Positions 1 to 7,038 are shown, counted from the stretch's first letter. The stretch: 9,642 nucleotides of DNA from CBDVAK01 sp965371945 (GCA_965371945.1 CBDVAK010000124.1:1-9642); one strand, 5' to 3'. Numbers and translations: made by a program. The notes: a model not told the origin generated them from the sequence alone.

Positions 1-848
1 GCCGCATAGAGCAGATAGCCGCCAGTGGTGTGCAGCACGCCCTTGGGCATGCCGGTGGATCCGGACGTGTAGAGGATGAACAGAGGGGCCTCGGCGTCCA
101 TTTCCTCCGCCGGGCAGTCCGCTGAGGCACCTTGAACCAGCTCGTGATACCAGACATCGCGGTCTTCATTCCAGCCGATATCACCCCCCGTCCTTTTTAT
201 CACCACCATGTTGCGTATCGAAGGCGTAGCCTGGCAGGCCTGGTCGGCATTGTTCTTGAGCGGCACCTGGCGGCCGCCTCTGACGCTTTCATCTGACGTG
301 ATCAAAACACAGCATTCGGAATCGTTGATGCGATCGCGAAGCGCGTCGGGCGAAAATCCACCGAACACGATCGAGTGGATGGCGCCGATACGGGTACAGG
401 CGAGCATGGCGACTGCCGCTTCGGGAATCATCGGCATGTAGATGCAGACCCGGTCGCCTTTGGTGACACCCAGCGATTTCAAACCGTTGGCGAATCGGCA
501 CACTTCCTCGTGTAGCTCCCGGTAGGTGATCTTGCGGTCTTCGTCGGGGTTGTCCGATTCCCAGATAATGGCTACCTGGTCACCGCGGCTTGCGAGGTGG
601 CGGTCGAGACAGTTGTAGCTGACGTTGAGCGTGGCGCCTTCAAAAAAACGGATATTGGGGTCGTTGTAGTCCCATTCCATGACCCGGTCCCATTTCTTGG
701 ACCAGGTGATGAATTCTTCCGCTTGTTCGGCCCAGAAACTTTCCGGGTCGTCTATGGACCGTTCGTACATTTGCCGGTATCCGGCATCGTCGATGTAGGC
801 TCTTGCGGCCACCTCGGCGGGAACCGGATAGAGTTTGACTTCGGACAT
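1..848 (-). CDS. acs: Acetyl-CoA synthetase, N-terminal 282 residues (gene runs off the left edge)
   Basis: AMP-forming acetate:CoA ligase, a cytoplasmic enzyme that converts acetate, ATP and CoA to acetyl-CoA through acetyl-AMP. The visible part begins MSEVKLYPVP and contains the N-terminal ACS domain (about residues 20-75, with FWAEQAEEF and WDYNDPNIRFFEG). It also carries the RGGR segment (R190 and R193), which aligns with the CoA-binding arginines of enteric Acs, and the adenylate-forming P-loop-like motif YTSGSTGMPKG (260-270). It continues HTTGGYLLYA into the window edge. The family is about 650 residues long, so more than half, including the acetylatable lysine region, lies outside. 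ATG at 848 is preceded by GAGAGG at good spacing. It lies 35 bases after the small membrane gene on the same strand and downstream of the DUF294 gene, so co-transcription is likely. Propionyl-CoA synthetase is less likely because the sequence follows Acs closely. Confidence 0.96.
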   Translation of the reverse strand, partial: MSEVKLYPVPAEVAARAYIDDAGYRQMYERSIDDPESFWAEQAEEFITWSKKWDRVMEWDYNDPNIRFFEGATLNVSYNCLDRHLASRGDQVAIIWESDNPDEDRKITYRELHEEVCRFANGLKSLGVTKGDRVCIYMPMIPEAAVAMLACTRIGAIHSIVFGGFSPDALRDRINDSECCVLITSDESVRGGRQVPLKNNADQACQATPSIRNMVVIKRTGGDIGWNEDRDVWYHELVQGASADCPAEEMDAEAPLFILYTSGSTGMPKGVLHTTGGYLLYA

Positions 849-883
849 TGGAGCCTCTCCCTTGGTTGATAGACCAGAAGTTG

Positions 884-1192
884 CTAAAGCAGAAACGGAC
901 CAGATTGGTTCTGGTCTTCTGGTGTGGCCACCTGGCGGCCGGGAAGCTGGCATTGCCCGTTCCGGCAGGAACCGGATGCGCAGCCGAAACGACGAAACAG
1001 CAGAAAAAAGCCGGGCAGCAACAGCGGGAACAGTGCTGCGCGTAGCCATTGCCAGCCGCCGGTGAACTGTTCCGGCTCCAGCAGCAGGATGGTGAAATCG
1101 AGGCCCGTCTGATAGAACAAGGCCACAAACGCAAACCACAACACAGCACCCGCGGCGCGGTTCGACAACAGCTTTGGCGCTGACTTCATCAT
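884..1192 (-). CDS. Small two-helix membrane protein between the DUF294 gene and acs
   Basis: I do not recognise a named family. From ATG at 1192 the product is 102 residues. A short basic N-terminus (MMKSAPKLLSNR) leads to hydrophobic segments at about 13-27 and 48-67, separated by an acidic/aromatic loop (EPEQFTGGWQW). Then follow RR and a hydrophilic tail with three evenly spaced cysteines (C71, C76, C81, a C-x4-C-x4-C pattern). The start is uncertain: ATG at 1192 has GGAAA at usable spacing; ATG at 1219 and 1204 and TTG at 1222 are in frame, but AAGG lies too close to the first and last. The gene sits in a tight same-strand gap between the DUF294 gene and acs, which suggests one transcript and a role in acetate metabolism or its sensing. 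That role is inference from position only. The coherent membrane topology argues against a chance frame. Confidence 0.62.
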   Translation of the reverse strand: MMKSAPKLLSNRAAGAVLWFAFVALFYQTGLDFTILLLEPEQFTGGWQWLRAALFPLLLPGFFLLFRRFGCASGSCRNGQCQLPGRQVATPEDQNQSGPFLL

Positions 1193-1230
1193 TTCAGTTT
1201 CCATAGTCTGCGATACCATCAACCTTGCGT

Positions 1231-3120
1231 CTACAGCATGACGGTGCCGAACTCGCCCTGCAGCTTGCCCTGCAAGGTCTTGATCACCCGCATCGACATG
1301 CGCAGGGATTCCTGCTGGATCGTCGTCAGACGCTCAGGGTTGACCAGCTTGTCAAGCGGTTCTCCGGCTGCCAGTTGTTGCAACTGGTGACTCAAGGTCA
1401 GGTCCAGAAGTTCATCCAGTGCGGCCTGCACGGAGGCAGCGAAGCCGGCATCGAGTCGGCCCTGCCGGACCAGCGCGGCGATGCGGTCGCTGGTACTGAC
1501 GGCGGCGATACCCTCGCTGAGCGCCAGCACCCGTGCTGCATCGGCAAGGATACGGGTACCATTGCGTTTCAGGTCGACCTTGCCGCGGCGATCCGGGTCC
1601 GAGGCGGTGACCAGCCGGTTGAACAGTCCTACCGCAGGGCGGCCGCTGGCATCATCTTCGACCATCATGGTCAACAGTCTGGGCTTGTTCTTGAGTTCCG
1701 AGAAAATATGGTCGCGGAGCGTAGCGGACAGGTGATCGTCACCGTACAAGGTCGCGTAGTCGAAGAATATGGTGGCCCACCGGGCCTTTCTTTCGGTCGG
1801 GCGTTCGACGACTTGGCTGATATGGTCGCGCCATTCGGCAAGGCTGCGATGATACTCCGGGTTACGGGCCATGATGTTGCCTGGGCACCATTGATAACCG
1901 ATTTCGTCCAGCCGTATGTTGACCAGTTCACAGAACTCCGCGAACCAGCGCCGGGTTTCGGGACGATCGGTGGCGGGTTCGTCGGCCAGAATGATGGCGT
2001 TGTCCTGATCCGGGTTGATCATCATCTCCTGGCGTCCGCCGGAGCCTGTCACCAGAAAGGCGAAGTCCACCGGGTGGGAGCCCGCATCAGCCGCGACCAG
2101 CTCATCGAGTACCAGGTCGATACACCGCCGCTGGGCGGCCAGGTGGACTTCGCTCAGCGCCCGCACCGCGATTCTGGCATCGCGGTTGTACTGCTGGATC
2201 TCCGTGGCGATCGTGCCCATGCGCGCCGACAACGCCTGCAGCTGTCCATAATCTTCCGCGGCGCTGATTTCGGCAAGTAGCGGTCGCTGGTGGGACACCA
2301 GAACCTCGAGTATGTCGGTCTGTGAGATGACGCCGGCAGGTTCGCCCTGTTCACAAACCACCAGGTACTTGACCCCCAGCCGCGTCTGCTGATCACGGAC
2401 AGCCCACAAACCGGAGTTGGCTTCAACAGCTGATGCCGGCTCCCAGACTCGATCCGAGAGTGGGTCCGTCGGTAGCGCGCCCTGCTGAGTCAGGCCCTGC
2501 GCCAGGGTCCTGTAGGTGATCAGACCGAGCAACTCCCCATTGCTGCCGGTGACCCCCATGCTGCCGATTCCTCGCTCACTCATCAGGCGGCCGACTTCAG
2601 CGACCGTGGTGGTCGCTGCGCAGGTGACCAATGGTGCTTTCATGAATGTGCGTGCCGGCAGCGACCAGATTCCTGTGGCCGGTTGTTGGCCGGTACCCCG
2701 GGCCCGCAGTTCGGACACCAGCAGGTGATTGACGGCCCGGAACAGTTCTGGTCTGCGCTGTTCAACCTGCTGTAGGGCCGCGGTACCGATAGCGCCCAGT
2801 TCGACATCGTCGATCGCGGTTACCGTGGACTGATAGGGGGAGCCGTGAAAGTAGTTGGCGAGACCCAGAACATCTCCTGGCCGCATTGCGACTCCGTGCG
2901 AGTCGTCATAGCGGAGTTCCATCTCCCCGCTGCGAACCAGGTACACATGCTTCAGATAGGCCATGCCTGGGCGAAACAGTTGCTCGCCCTTGGCAAGGTG
3001 CACCGCGGTCATGTGTTGTTGCAGTTCCTCGGCCACTTCGGGAGAAAGCTTTCTGAATGCCTCCAGGGTTTCGCGCACCGCCGTCAGCGGGTCTTCATCC
3101 AACGCCGCGTTCAAATCCAT
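1231..3120 (-). CDS. cNMP-binding/CBS-pair/DUF294 nucleotidyltransferase-like signalling protein
   Basis: A cytoplasmic signalling protein of 629 residues. Its order is a cNMP-binding-like domain (about 18-140), two CBS motifs (about 157-210 and 222-275), a DUF294 nucleotidyltransferase-like domain (about 320-440) and a helical DUF294 C-terminal domain (about 460-620). The nucleotidyltransferase motif is GSGGRQE (359-365) followed by PDQDN with D371 and D373, matching the G-S/G-rich and D-x-D pattern of the GlnD-related fold, so metal-binding residues are kept. The cNMP domain reads GSPYQSTVTA where classical cyclic-nucleotide binders have R-[SA]-A, so its ligand may differ. Family members often neighbour acs and acetate-permease genes in Gammaproteobacteria; substrate and target are not established to my knowledge. 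ATG at 3120 (AGGA just upstream) is preferred over the in-frame TTG at 3144. Confidence 0.92.
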   Translation of the reverse strand: MDLNAALDEDPLTAVRETLEAFRKLSPEVAEELQQHMTAVHLAKGEQLFRPGMAYLKHVYLVRSGEMELRYDDSHGVAMRPGDVLGLANYFHGSPYQSTVTAIDDVELGAIGTAALQQVEQRRPELFRAVNHLLVSELRARGTGQQPATGIWSLPARTFMKAPLVTCAATTTVAEVGRLMSERGIGSMGVTGSNGELLGLITYRTLAQGLTQQGALPTDPLSDRVWEPASAVEANSGLWAVRDQQTRLGVKYLVVCEQGEPAGVISQTDILEVLVSHQRPLLAEISAAEDYGQLQALSARMGTIATEIQQYNRDARIAVRALSEVHLAAQRRCIDLVLDELVAADAGSHPVDFAFLVTGSGGRQEMMINPDQDNAIILADEPATDRPETRRWFAEFCELVNIRLDEIGYQWCPGNIMARNPEYHRSLAEWRDHISQVVERPTERKARWATIFFDYATLYGDDHLSATLRDHIFSELKNKPRLLTMMVEDDASGRPAVGLFNRLVTASDPDRRGKVDLKRNGTRILADAARVLALSEGIAAVSTSDRIAALVRQGRLDAGFAASVQAALDELLDLTLSHQLQQLAAGEPLDKLVNPERLTTIQQESLRMSMRVIKTLQGKLQGEFGTVML

Positions 3121-3124
3121 GAGT

Positions 3125-3161
3125 CCTGGACAGCGCGCTTGCAAAACTGCCTTGACAGCGC
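3125..3161. repeat. Two-copy direct repeat CCT(G/T)GACAGCGC in the divergent gap
   Basis: CCTGGACAGCGC (3125-3136) and CCTTGACAGCGC (3150-3161) differ at one base and start 25 bases apart. The first copy overlaps the ribosome binding site of the DUF294 gene on the other strand, and the second contains the TTGACA hexamer. The arrangement fits paired binding sites of a regulator controlling both divergent genes, but two 12-base copies could also be coincidental. Confidence 0.35.
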
Positions 3162-3180
3162 TTCACTGTGAACAAATGGA
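3152..3180 (+). promoter_or_regulatory. Possible sigma-70-type promoter with an internal dyad
   Basis: A perfect TTGACA at 3152-3157 could be the -35 element for the plus-strand gene starting at 3199. With a 17-base spacer the -10 would be AATGGA, a poor match. A perfect dyad TTCAC-T-GTGAA (3162-3172) lies in the spacer and could be an operator. The small divergent gap to the DUF294 start makes shared control possible. The weak -10 keeps this tentative. Confidence 0.3.
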
Positions 3181-3198
3181 TTTCGGCTGGATGAGGTG

Positions 3199-3603
3199 AT
3201 GAAGCACAACGATTGCGAAGATGACCGGCAGGCGGTCGCCGATGCATCCGCCGCATTGCAGGTTTCCGAATTCGAACTGTTCCAGGTCGCATACCGCAAC
3301 TGGTTCGGACGCAGTTCCGAGCAGAAAGTGCTGAGCGATGCGTTCTCGCGGTATCTGGGCGGCGCCGACGCGCCGATGTGGGTTCGGGATCTCACCAGGC
3401 GTGTCCAACGATCGACCATCGCGGGTGACCTGAACCCGAGCGACTACGGCATCGCTGCCCGGACCTGGTTTCACAGACCCCGACCGCTGGCCTGCGGGGC
3501 GATTGCCGCCGGCATGCTGGGCGTGCTGGTGTTGCTGATATACTTGGCCATGCGTGCGCAGTCACTGGATTCTCTAGTTTGTTTCTTGCCGCCTTGTTAT
3601 TGA
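3199..3603 (+). CDS. Uncharacterised 134-residue protein with C-terminal membrane helix
   Basis: I do not recognise a named family. Residues 1-95 are hydrophilic and look like a folded cytoplasmic domain. Within it is an aromatic-rich stretch, EFELFQVAYRNWFGR (about 24-38), then an amphipathic region ending in PMWVRDLTRRV (59-69). A strong hydrophobic segment at about 97-118 is followed by a short tail with two cysteines (C128 and C133), so the protein is probably anchored by its C-terminus. ATG at 3199 has GGA seven bases upstream; GTG at 3196 is an in-frame alternative. It is divergent from the DUF294 gene with a 78-base gap, and a second membrane protein gene follows 19 bases after its stop. 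The composition and the clear domain-plus-helix layout support a real gene. Function is unknown. Confidence 0.68.
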   Translation: MKHNDCEDDRQAVADASAALQVSEFELFQVAYRNWFGRSSEQKVLSDAFSRYLGGADAPMWVRDLTRRVQRSTIAGDLNPSDYGIAARTWFHRPRPLACGAIAAGMLGVLVLLIYLAMRAQSLDSLVCFLPPCY

Positions 3604-3622
3604 TCCGTCTGTCGGGGGAACC

Positions 3623-3805
3623 TTGTCCGAGCTGGCATTCAGTTGGTTTTTTGTCCTGGTGACCGCTGCTGTCGCCTATCATGGCTTGACGTTCCGTGAC
3701 AAGGAAGGTGAGCGCGAGTGGGTGCATCTGCTGTTCGGTGCCATCGCCTTGCTGTTCAGTGTGCGTGAACTGTTCGTCAACATCCTCGGTATCATCTCGT
3801 TGTAG
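3623..3805 (+). CDS. Small 60-residue two-helix membrane protein (TTG start)
   Basis: A 60-residue product beginning MSELAFSWFF, with hydrophobic segments at about 6-22 and 34-58, joined by a short charged loop with the sequence RDKEGEREW. This gives a hairpin topology with the charged loop on one side of the membrane. The only start that keeps the first helix whole is TTG at 3623, with GGGGGA a few bases upstream. A GTG inside the first helix would truncate it. The gene follows the 134-residue protein gene closely and converges on the TPR gene, whose stop codon is only 23 bases away. I know no function for it. It may be co-expressed with the preceding gene. Confidence 0.6.
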   Translation: MSELAFSWFFVLVTAAVAYHGLTFRDKEGEREWVHLLFGAIALLFSVRELFVNILGIISL

Positions 3806-3828
3806 CCATCTGGACGCGGGCGCTCGCG

Positions 3829-4407
3829 TTATTCCCTGTAGGGGCGTTGCCGGGCGTCCGCATCGGGATCGGACAATTGTCGTTGTGAGGTGGGCAAGGC
3901 CAGTTGTTCGCGCAGATATCGGGCGCGATCCGCGATCGCAGGCGCCTTGTCAGGGCGGTTGCGAAGGAAACGGGTCAACCACCCGGGGCCGGAACCGGCT
4001 TCAGGGTCGATAGCCAGCGCTTTCTCGTAGCTGGCCAGCGCTTGCTGATAGCGGCCGAGCCGGTCCAGGGCGATACCGCGGTTGGCCCACGGTCGTGCGG
4101 AGTCGGGTTGCAGGGCCAACAGTTCATCGAAGATCGCCACCGCCTCGAGTTCGCGATCCAGCATGATCAGGGTCTCCGCCTGCCCCTCCCTGGCCAGCAG
4201 CAGTTCCGGGTTGCTGGCTACCGCCTCGTCGTATTGTTCCAGCGCGTCGTCGTAGTTGCCGTCCGAGAAAGCGCGGGCGCCGGCGGCGCGCGCGTATTCA
4301 CCAGGTTGCTTCTTGAGTACGAAGTTCTCGTATGCAGCCCAACCCACCCAGGTGATGGTCAAGATGACCGCTGTCCATTTCAGGAACCGGTAGAGGCGTT
4401 CATTCAT
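3829..4407 (-). CDS. Membrane-anchored TPR protein
   Basis: A 192-residue protein with one N-terminal membrane helix (about 8-28, after basic MNERLYRFLK) and then a soluble region with about three tetratricopeptide repeats (about 39-72, 73-106 and 107-140). The last repeat is the clearest: PWANRGIALDRLGRYQQA followed by an A-x3-EKALAIDP helix. The C-terminus (about 141-192) is charged and probably disordered. TPRs mediate protein-protein contacts, so this is likely a scaffold or assembly factor held at the inner membrane; the side it faces is not certain. Its ATG overlaps the end of the upstream 80-residue membrane protein gene by 8 bases (ATGAATGA), which suggests translational coupling and a shared task. 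It lies downstream of the symporter gene on the same strand. No named homologue is recognised. Confidence 0.82.
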   Translation of the reverse strand: MNERLYRFLKWTAVILTITWVGWAAYENFVLKKQPGEYARAAGARAFSDGNYDDALEQYDEAVASNPELLLAREGQAETLIMLDRELEAVAIFDELLALQPDSARPWANRGIALDRLGRYQQALASYEKALAIDPEAGSGPGWLTRFLRNRPDKAPAIADRARYLREQLALPTSQRQLSDPDADARQRPYRE

Positions 4408-4642
4408 AGAGCTTTCCCAGCAGCCGGGTATTGAACAGCCACGAAAAAAGCAAAACTACGACCAAGGCAATGACATATGCCCGCTGTTTTTGTGCGGCCG
4501 TCTCGGTGTCCGAGAGTTGGCGATCAAGTTTGCGGTGCAGGCGTCGGCAGCTGACCATCCAGACAATGCGGCTCACCGGGAAAAACAGCAAGGCGGCCAA
4601 TACCAGTACCGACACGATCAGATAAGGGGACGAACCGGGCAT
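4400..4642 (-). CDS. Small 80-residue membrane protein coupled to the TPR gene
   Basis: The product has two hydrophobic segments (about 6-30 and 56-72) and a basic, then acidic, hydrophilic linker between them (CRRLHRKLDRQLSDTETAAQ). The ATG at 4642 follows a strong ribosome binding site, GAGG, at eight-base spacing. The stop codon region overlaps the start of the TPR gene by 8 bases, a common sign of partner proteins. It lies 94 bases after the symporter stop. It resembles in size the small partner subunits found beside some sodium:solute symporters (DUF485 and DUF4212 families). However, it comes after rather than before the symporter, and I see no clear motif of either family, so I leave it unnamed. 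Function is unknown. Confidence 0.72.
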   Translation of the reverse strand: MPGSSPYLIVSVLVLAALLFFPVSRIVWMVSCRRLHRKLDRQLSDTETAAQKQRAYVIALVVVLLFSWLFNTRLLGKLYE

Positions 4643-4685
4643 CCGGGTATCCTCATGGCAGAAACAGGCGCCGGGATGACGGGAA

Positions 4686-4709
4686 GGGGGAGGGCGGCCG
4701 CCCTCCCCC
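4686..4709. repeat. 24-base perfect palindrome (strong stem) after the symporter gene
   Basis: Half-site GGGGGAGGGCGG is followed directly by its exact complement CCGCCCTCCCCC. The centre contains GCGGCCGC. In RNA this would form a very stable GC-only stem with a minimal loop, 27 bases past the symporter stop on the minus strand. No T-run follows on either strand, so it is not a standard intrinsic terminator. It could slow polymerase, protect the 3' end of symporter mRNA or reduce read-through into the next two genes. Confidence 0.7.
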
Positions 4710-4736
4710 CAGGCTTGCAGGTCCGAAGACCGCGGT

Positions 4737-6794
4737 CTAGCGGCTGGTTACCGCGGCACCGCCGACCTCCTCGACCAGTTGCTCAACCTCCTTGTGGGGC
4801 ACCGTGGACATCTCCATCTTGACGGCGAGGAACCACATCATGAACACACCCAGCGCCCAGAACAGCAGCTGCCAGGTCCATATCGACGGGATTCCGAACA
4901 GCCATGTCGTGGCGTCGGTGGGATCACCAAAGATGGTGTTTCCGATCACCGCACCCGGACCGATGCCAAAGAAGAACCAGGCCAGGGTGATGAGCCAGGC
5001 TACCGGTATCAGCCCGCGTTTGCCGGCCGCAAGGCTGGCATGCTCGTTCAGGAAGCGGTGGTAGGTCATGCGATGCTCACGTTCCTGCGCGTTCTGCGTG
5101 ACCGCGGAGATGAGAATTGCCAGACCCAGGTTGAAGAAAATTCCCCAACCAGCGGAGTGCATCGTCAGTGGCCAACGGCCCCAGGGCATGAACTGTGCGC
5201 CAATGCTTTCGGTCAGCGTCACCGCGATCAGCCCGGCGATCAGACCGATAACGATGCCCTGACGGGTCAGGAATGGCCACCAGCATATAGCGATCAGCGC
5301 GGGCCACATCTGGAAGCCGTAAGCGACTGCCAGACCACCCAACAGCACCAGCGCATCGGTAGCCGTTGTGGCCACTATCAATGCCAGCCCCACCACCAGT
5401 ACCACCATCACGCGACCCCAGAATTTCTGCTGGTTGTCGGTGGCGTTGGGCATCAGGAACCGCTTCAGGAGATCGCGGGTGATCATCGATCCGGCCGTGG
5501 ACATATACGCCGCCCCGGTCGATTGCATGGCCGCCAGTGCACACACCGACAACAGACCCACCAGCCAGGGAGCTGAATCGCCGAGCAGATAGATCAACTG
5601 CGGCACCAGATTGCCCTGCTTGGATTTGGTGGCCATGAGGTCGACAAGATCACCGGGGCCGGTGCCGGCCACCACGCTGGCAATACTCGCGGCAGTGGCT
5701 TCCTTGACCTGCTCCGAAGTCCAGTCCGGGTTGTGGACCGAAACGATCCCCTCGACCATCACCGGATTGACAAGTTCGGGATGGGCTTCGAAGAACGCGA
5801 GGTCACCACCGAGGAAGTGAGCGCCGATGCCCTGGAAGGCGGTGAACACGAACAAGATGAAACCGATACCGAACGAAGACGCCCATACCTGTTGTGGGAC
5901 GAACGGTGCCGGGCTCTTGTTTGAAAACGACCACATCGAAAACGCCGGCGCCGACTGGATTCCCATCAATGCGAACATGTAGGTCAGCACCATGATGCCG
6001 GTCCAGGCGCCACCAACCGGTGGATTGTCGGTACCCAGTCCTGCTGTCATCTGAATCACGCCTGGGATGGCGATATAAGAAGCGTAGCCCTCTGGAGTGG
6101 TCTTGCCGAACAGTGCTTTGCCATCCGCGCCGATCTCCGTTATCGCGGCGAGGCCGGCCTTCATATCGGGCACGTAGGCAATGGCAATGATACCGATGAT
6201 GACGATCCCCGATGCCAGCAGGATGGCCTGCATGGTATCCACATAGGCCACTGCCCGGAGTCCACCGGAGGCGACATAGATGGCGACCACCGCGGATAAC
6301 AGCCACATACCGGTAGTGACCGACAGCATGCCGTCAGTCAGCACCTGGAACAGAAATCCCGAAGCGCGCAACTGTATGCCCAGGTAGGGAATCGAAAAGA
6401 TCATGGCAACCAGTACGGTCAGCAGTCGTGCCGCATCCGACTTGAAGTATGCCGCCAGCATTTCTCCGGGAGTGATAAATCCGTAGCGCTTGCCGAGCAT
6501 CCACTGCCTTTTCAGGAAGATCACCCCCGTAAACGGGATGGTGATGGCATAGAAGGATGCGTATGCGTACTGAAATCCATCACGGTAGATCAGACCGGGA
6601 TGGCCCATGAAGGTCCAGCCGGAAAAGGATGTTGCGGTTGCCGCGAGTACGAATACCCACAGTCCGATTCCTCTCCCGGCGATCATGTAGTCGGTAGCGG
6701 TCTTGGCCGACAGCGCGCCCTTGATGCCCCAAAACAGGCAATAAGACCAGTACATACCGACAAACACGAACAGCCATATCGTTTTGGCAGCCAT
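4737..6794 (-). CDS. Large sodium:solute symporter family permease (acetate/monocarboxylate suggested by context)
   Basis: An inner-membrane SSS-family transporter of 685 residues that would import a solute with Na+. Family marks are GGLRAVAYVDTMQ (177-189), which resembles the SSS signature with D186 and Q189 though Val replaces the usual Thr before the Asp. A helix reading QSTGAAYMSTAGS (424-436) supplies the Ser/Thr residues expected near the sodium site and is followed by RDLLKRF. About 13-15 membrane helices are visible. A long soluble insert lies at about 326-400, and additional C-terminal helices (about 595-615 and 638-660) precede a charged tail. E. coli ActP is about 550 residues, so this is a longer relative rather than standard ActP. 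ATG at 6794 is chosen because AGGA lies upstream; an in-frame ATG at 6893 would add 33 polar residues. The link to acetate comes from acs in the cluster. Confidence 0.9.
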   Translation of the reverse strand: MAAKTIWLFVFVGMYWSYCLFWGIKGALSAKTATDYMIAGRGIGLWVFVLAATATSFSGWTFMGHPGLIYRDGFQYAYASFYAITIPFTGVIFLKRQWMLGKRYGFITPGEMLAAYFKSDAARLLTVLVAMIFSIPYLGIQLRASGFLFQVLTDGMLSVTTGMWLLSAVVAIYVASGGLRAVAYVDTMQAILLASGIVIIGIIAIAYVPDMKAGLAAITEIGADGKALFGKTTPEGYASYIAIPGVIQMTAGLGTDNPPVGGAWTGIMVLTYMFALMGIQSAPAFSMWSFSNKSPAPFVPQQVWASSFGIGFILFVFTAFQGIGAHFLGGDLAFFEAHPELVNPVMVEGIVSVHNPDWTSEQVKEATAASIASVVAGTGPGDLVDLMATKSKQGNLVPQLIYLLGDSAPWLVGLLSVCALAAMQSTGAAYMSTAGSMITRDLLKRFLMPNATDNQQKFWGRVMVVLVVGLALIVATTATDALVLLGGLAVAYGFQMWPALIAICWWPFLTRQGIVIGLIAGLIAVTLTESIGAQFMPWGRWPLTMHSAGWGIFFNLGLAILISAVTQNAQEREHRMTYHRFLNEHASLAAGKRGLIPVAWLITLAWFFFGIGPGAVIGNTIFGDPTDATTWLFGIPSIWTWQLLFWALGVFMMWFLAVKMEMSTVPHKEVEQLVEEVGGAAVTSR

Positions 6795-6899
6795 ATGCGT
6801 CAGTCCTCGATAGTGCTTTTCTGTATGTCGCGTTGCGGCAGTCAACCGGGGTCGCGACCCATTAGTTGAAGTCGTGTTTGACGACTCCCGCATCTACAT

Positions 6900-6915
6900 A
6901 GCAAGACGAGGGCCG
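6900..6915 (-). promoter_or_regulatory. Candidate sigma-54 promoter for the symporter gene
   Basis: On the minus strand the sequence reads CGGCCCT-CGTC-TTGCT. It has GG, ten bases, then GC, with a perfect TTGCT -12 box; the -24 box keeps GGC but departs from TGGCACG at three places. Transcription would start near 6890, leaving a leader of about 95 bases and agreeing with translation from 6794 rather than 6893. GG-N10-GC is common by chance in GC-rich DNA. Confidence 0.3.
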
Positions 6916-6950
6916 CTTTCGAGGGCCGAATGAAACCCAGTTAAAACAAT

Positions 6951-6965
6951 GGAATGGAACATTCC
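6951..6965. promoter_or_regulatory. Inverted repeat GGAATG-GAA-CATTCC, possible operator
   Basis: Perfect 6-base arms around a 3-base centre, about 40 bases upstream of the candidate sigma-54 site for the symporter. The size and location fit a regulator binding site, but no regulator gene is present in the window to pair it with. Confidence 0.35.
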
Positions 6966-7038
6966 TTGTGAGTGGCGGCAGGCGAAGTGCTACCGTAGGT
7001 AACTCTCGTCGGGGTATTTTGGTAACACCTTTTTTCGT

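Noticed and set aside
640..1149. 169-residue minus-strand open frame spanning the acs start
   Set aside because: It overlaps acs and the small membrane gene in another frame, has Arg/Ser/Cys-rich composition and no ribosome binding site. It is a shadow.
1225..2280. 351-residue plus-strand open frame opposite the DUF294 gene
   Set aside because: It is antisense to a clearly conserved multidomain protein; its long open frame follows from high GC and codon bias. It has no recognisable domain.
3814..3833. Hairpin ACGCG-N6-CGCGT between convergent genes as a terminator
   Set aside because: The stem has only five pairs and no T-run, and it overlaps the TPR stop codon. It is too weak to call.
7011..7035. 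GGTAACACC followed by six T as an intrinsic terminator
   Set aside because: The stem would be three pairs with a three-base loop; neither strand gives a stable hairpin before the T-run.
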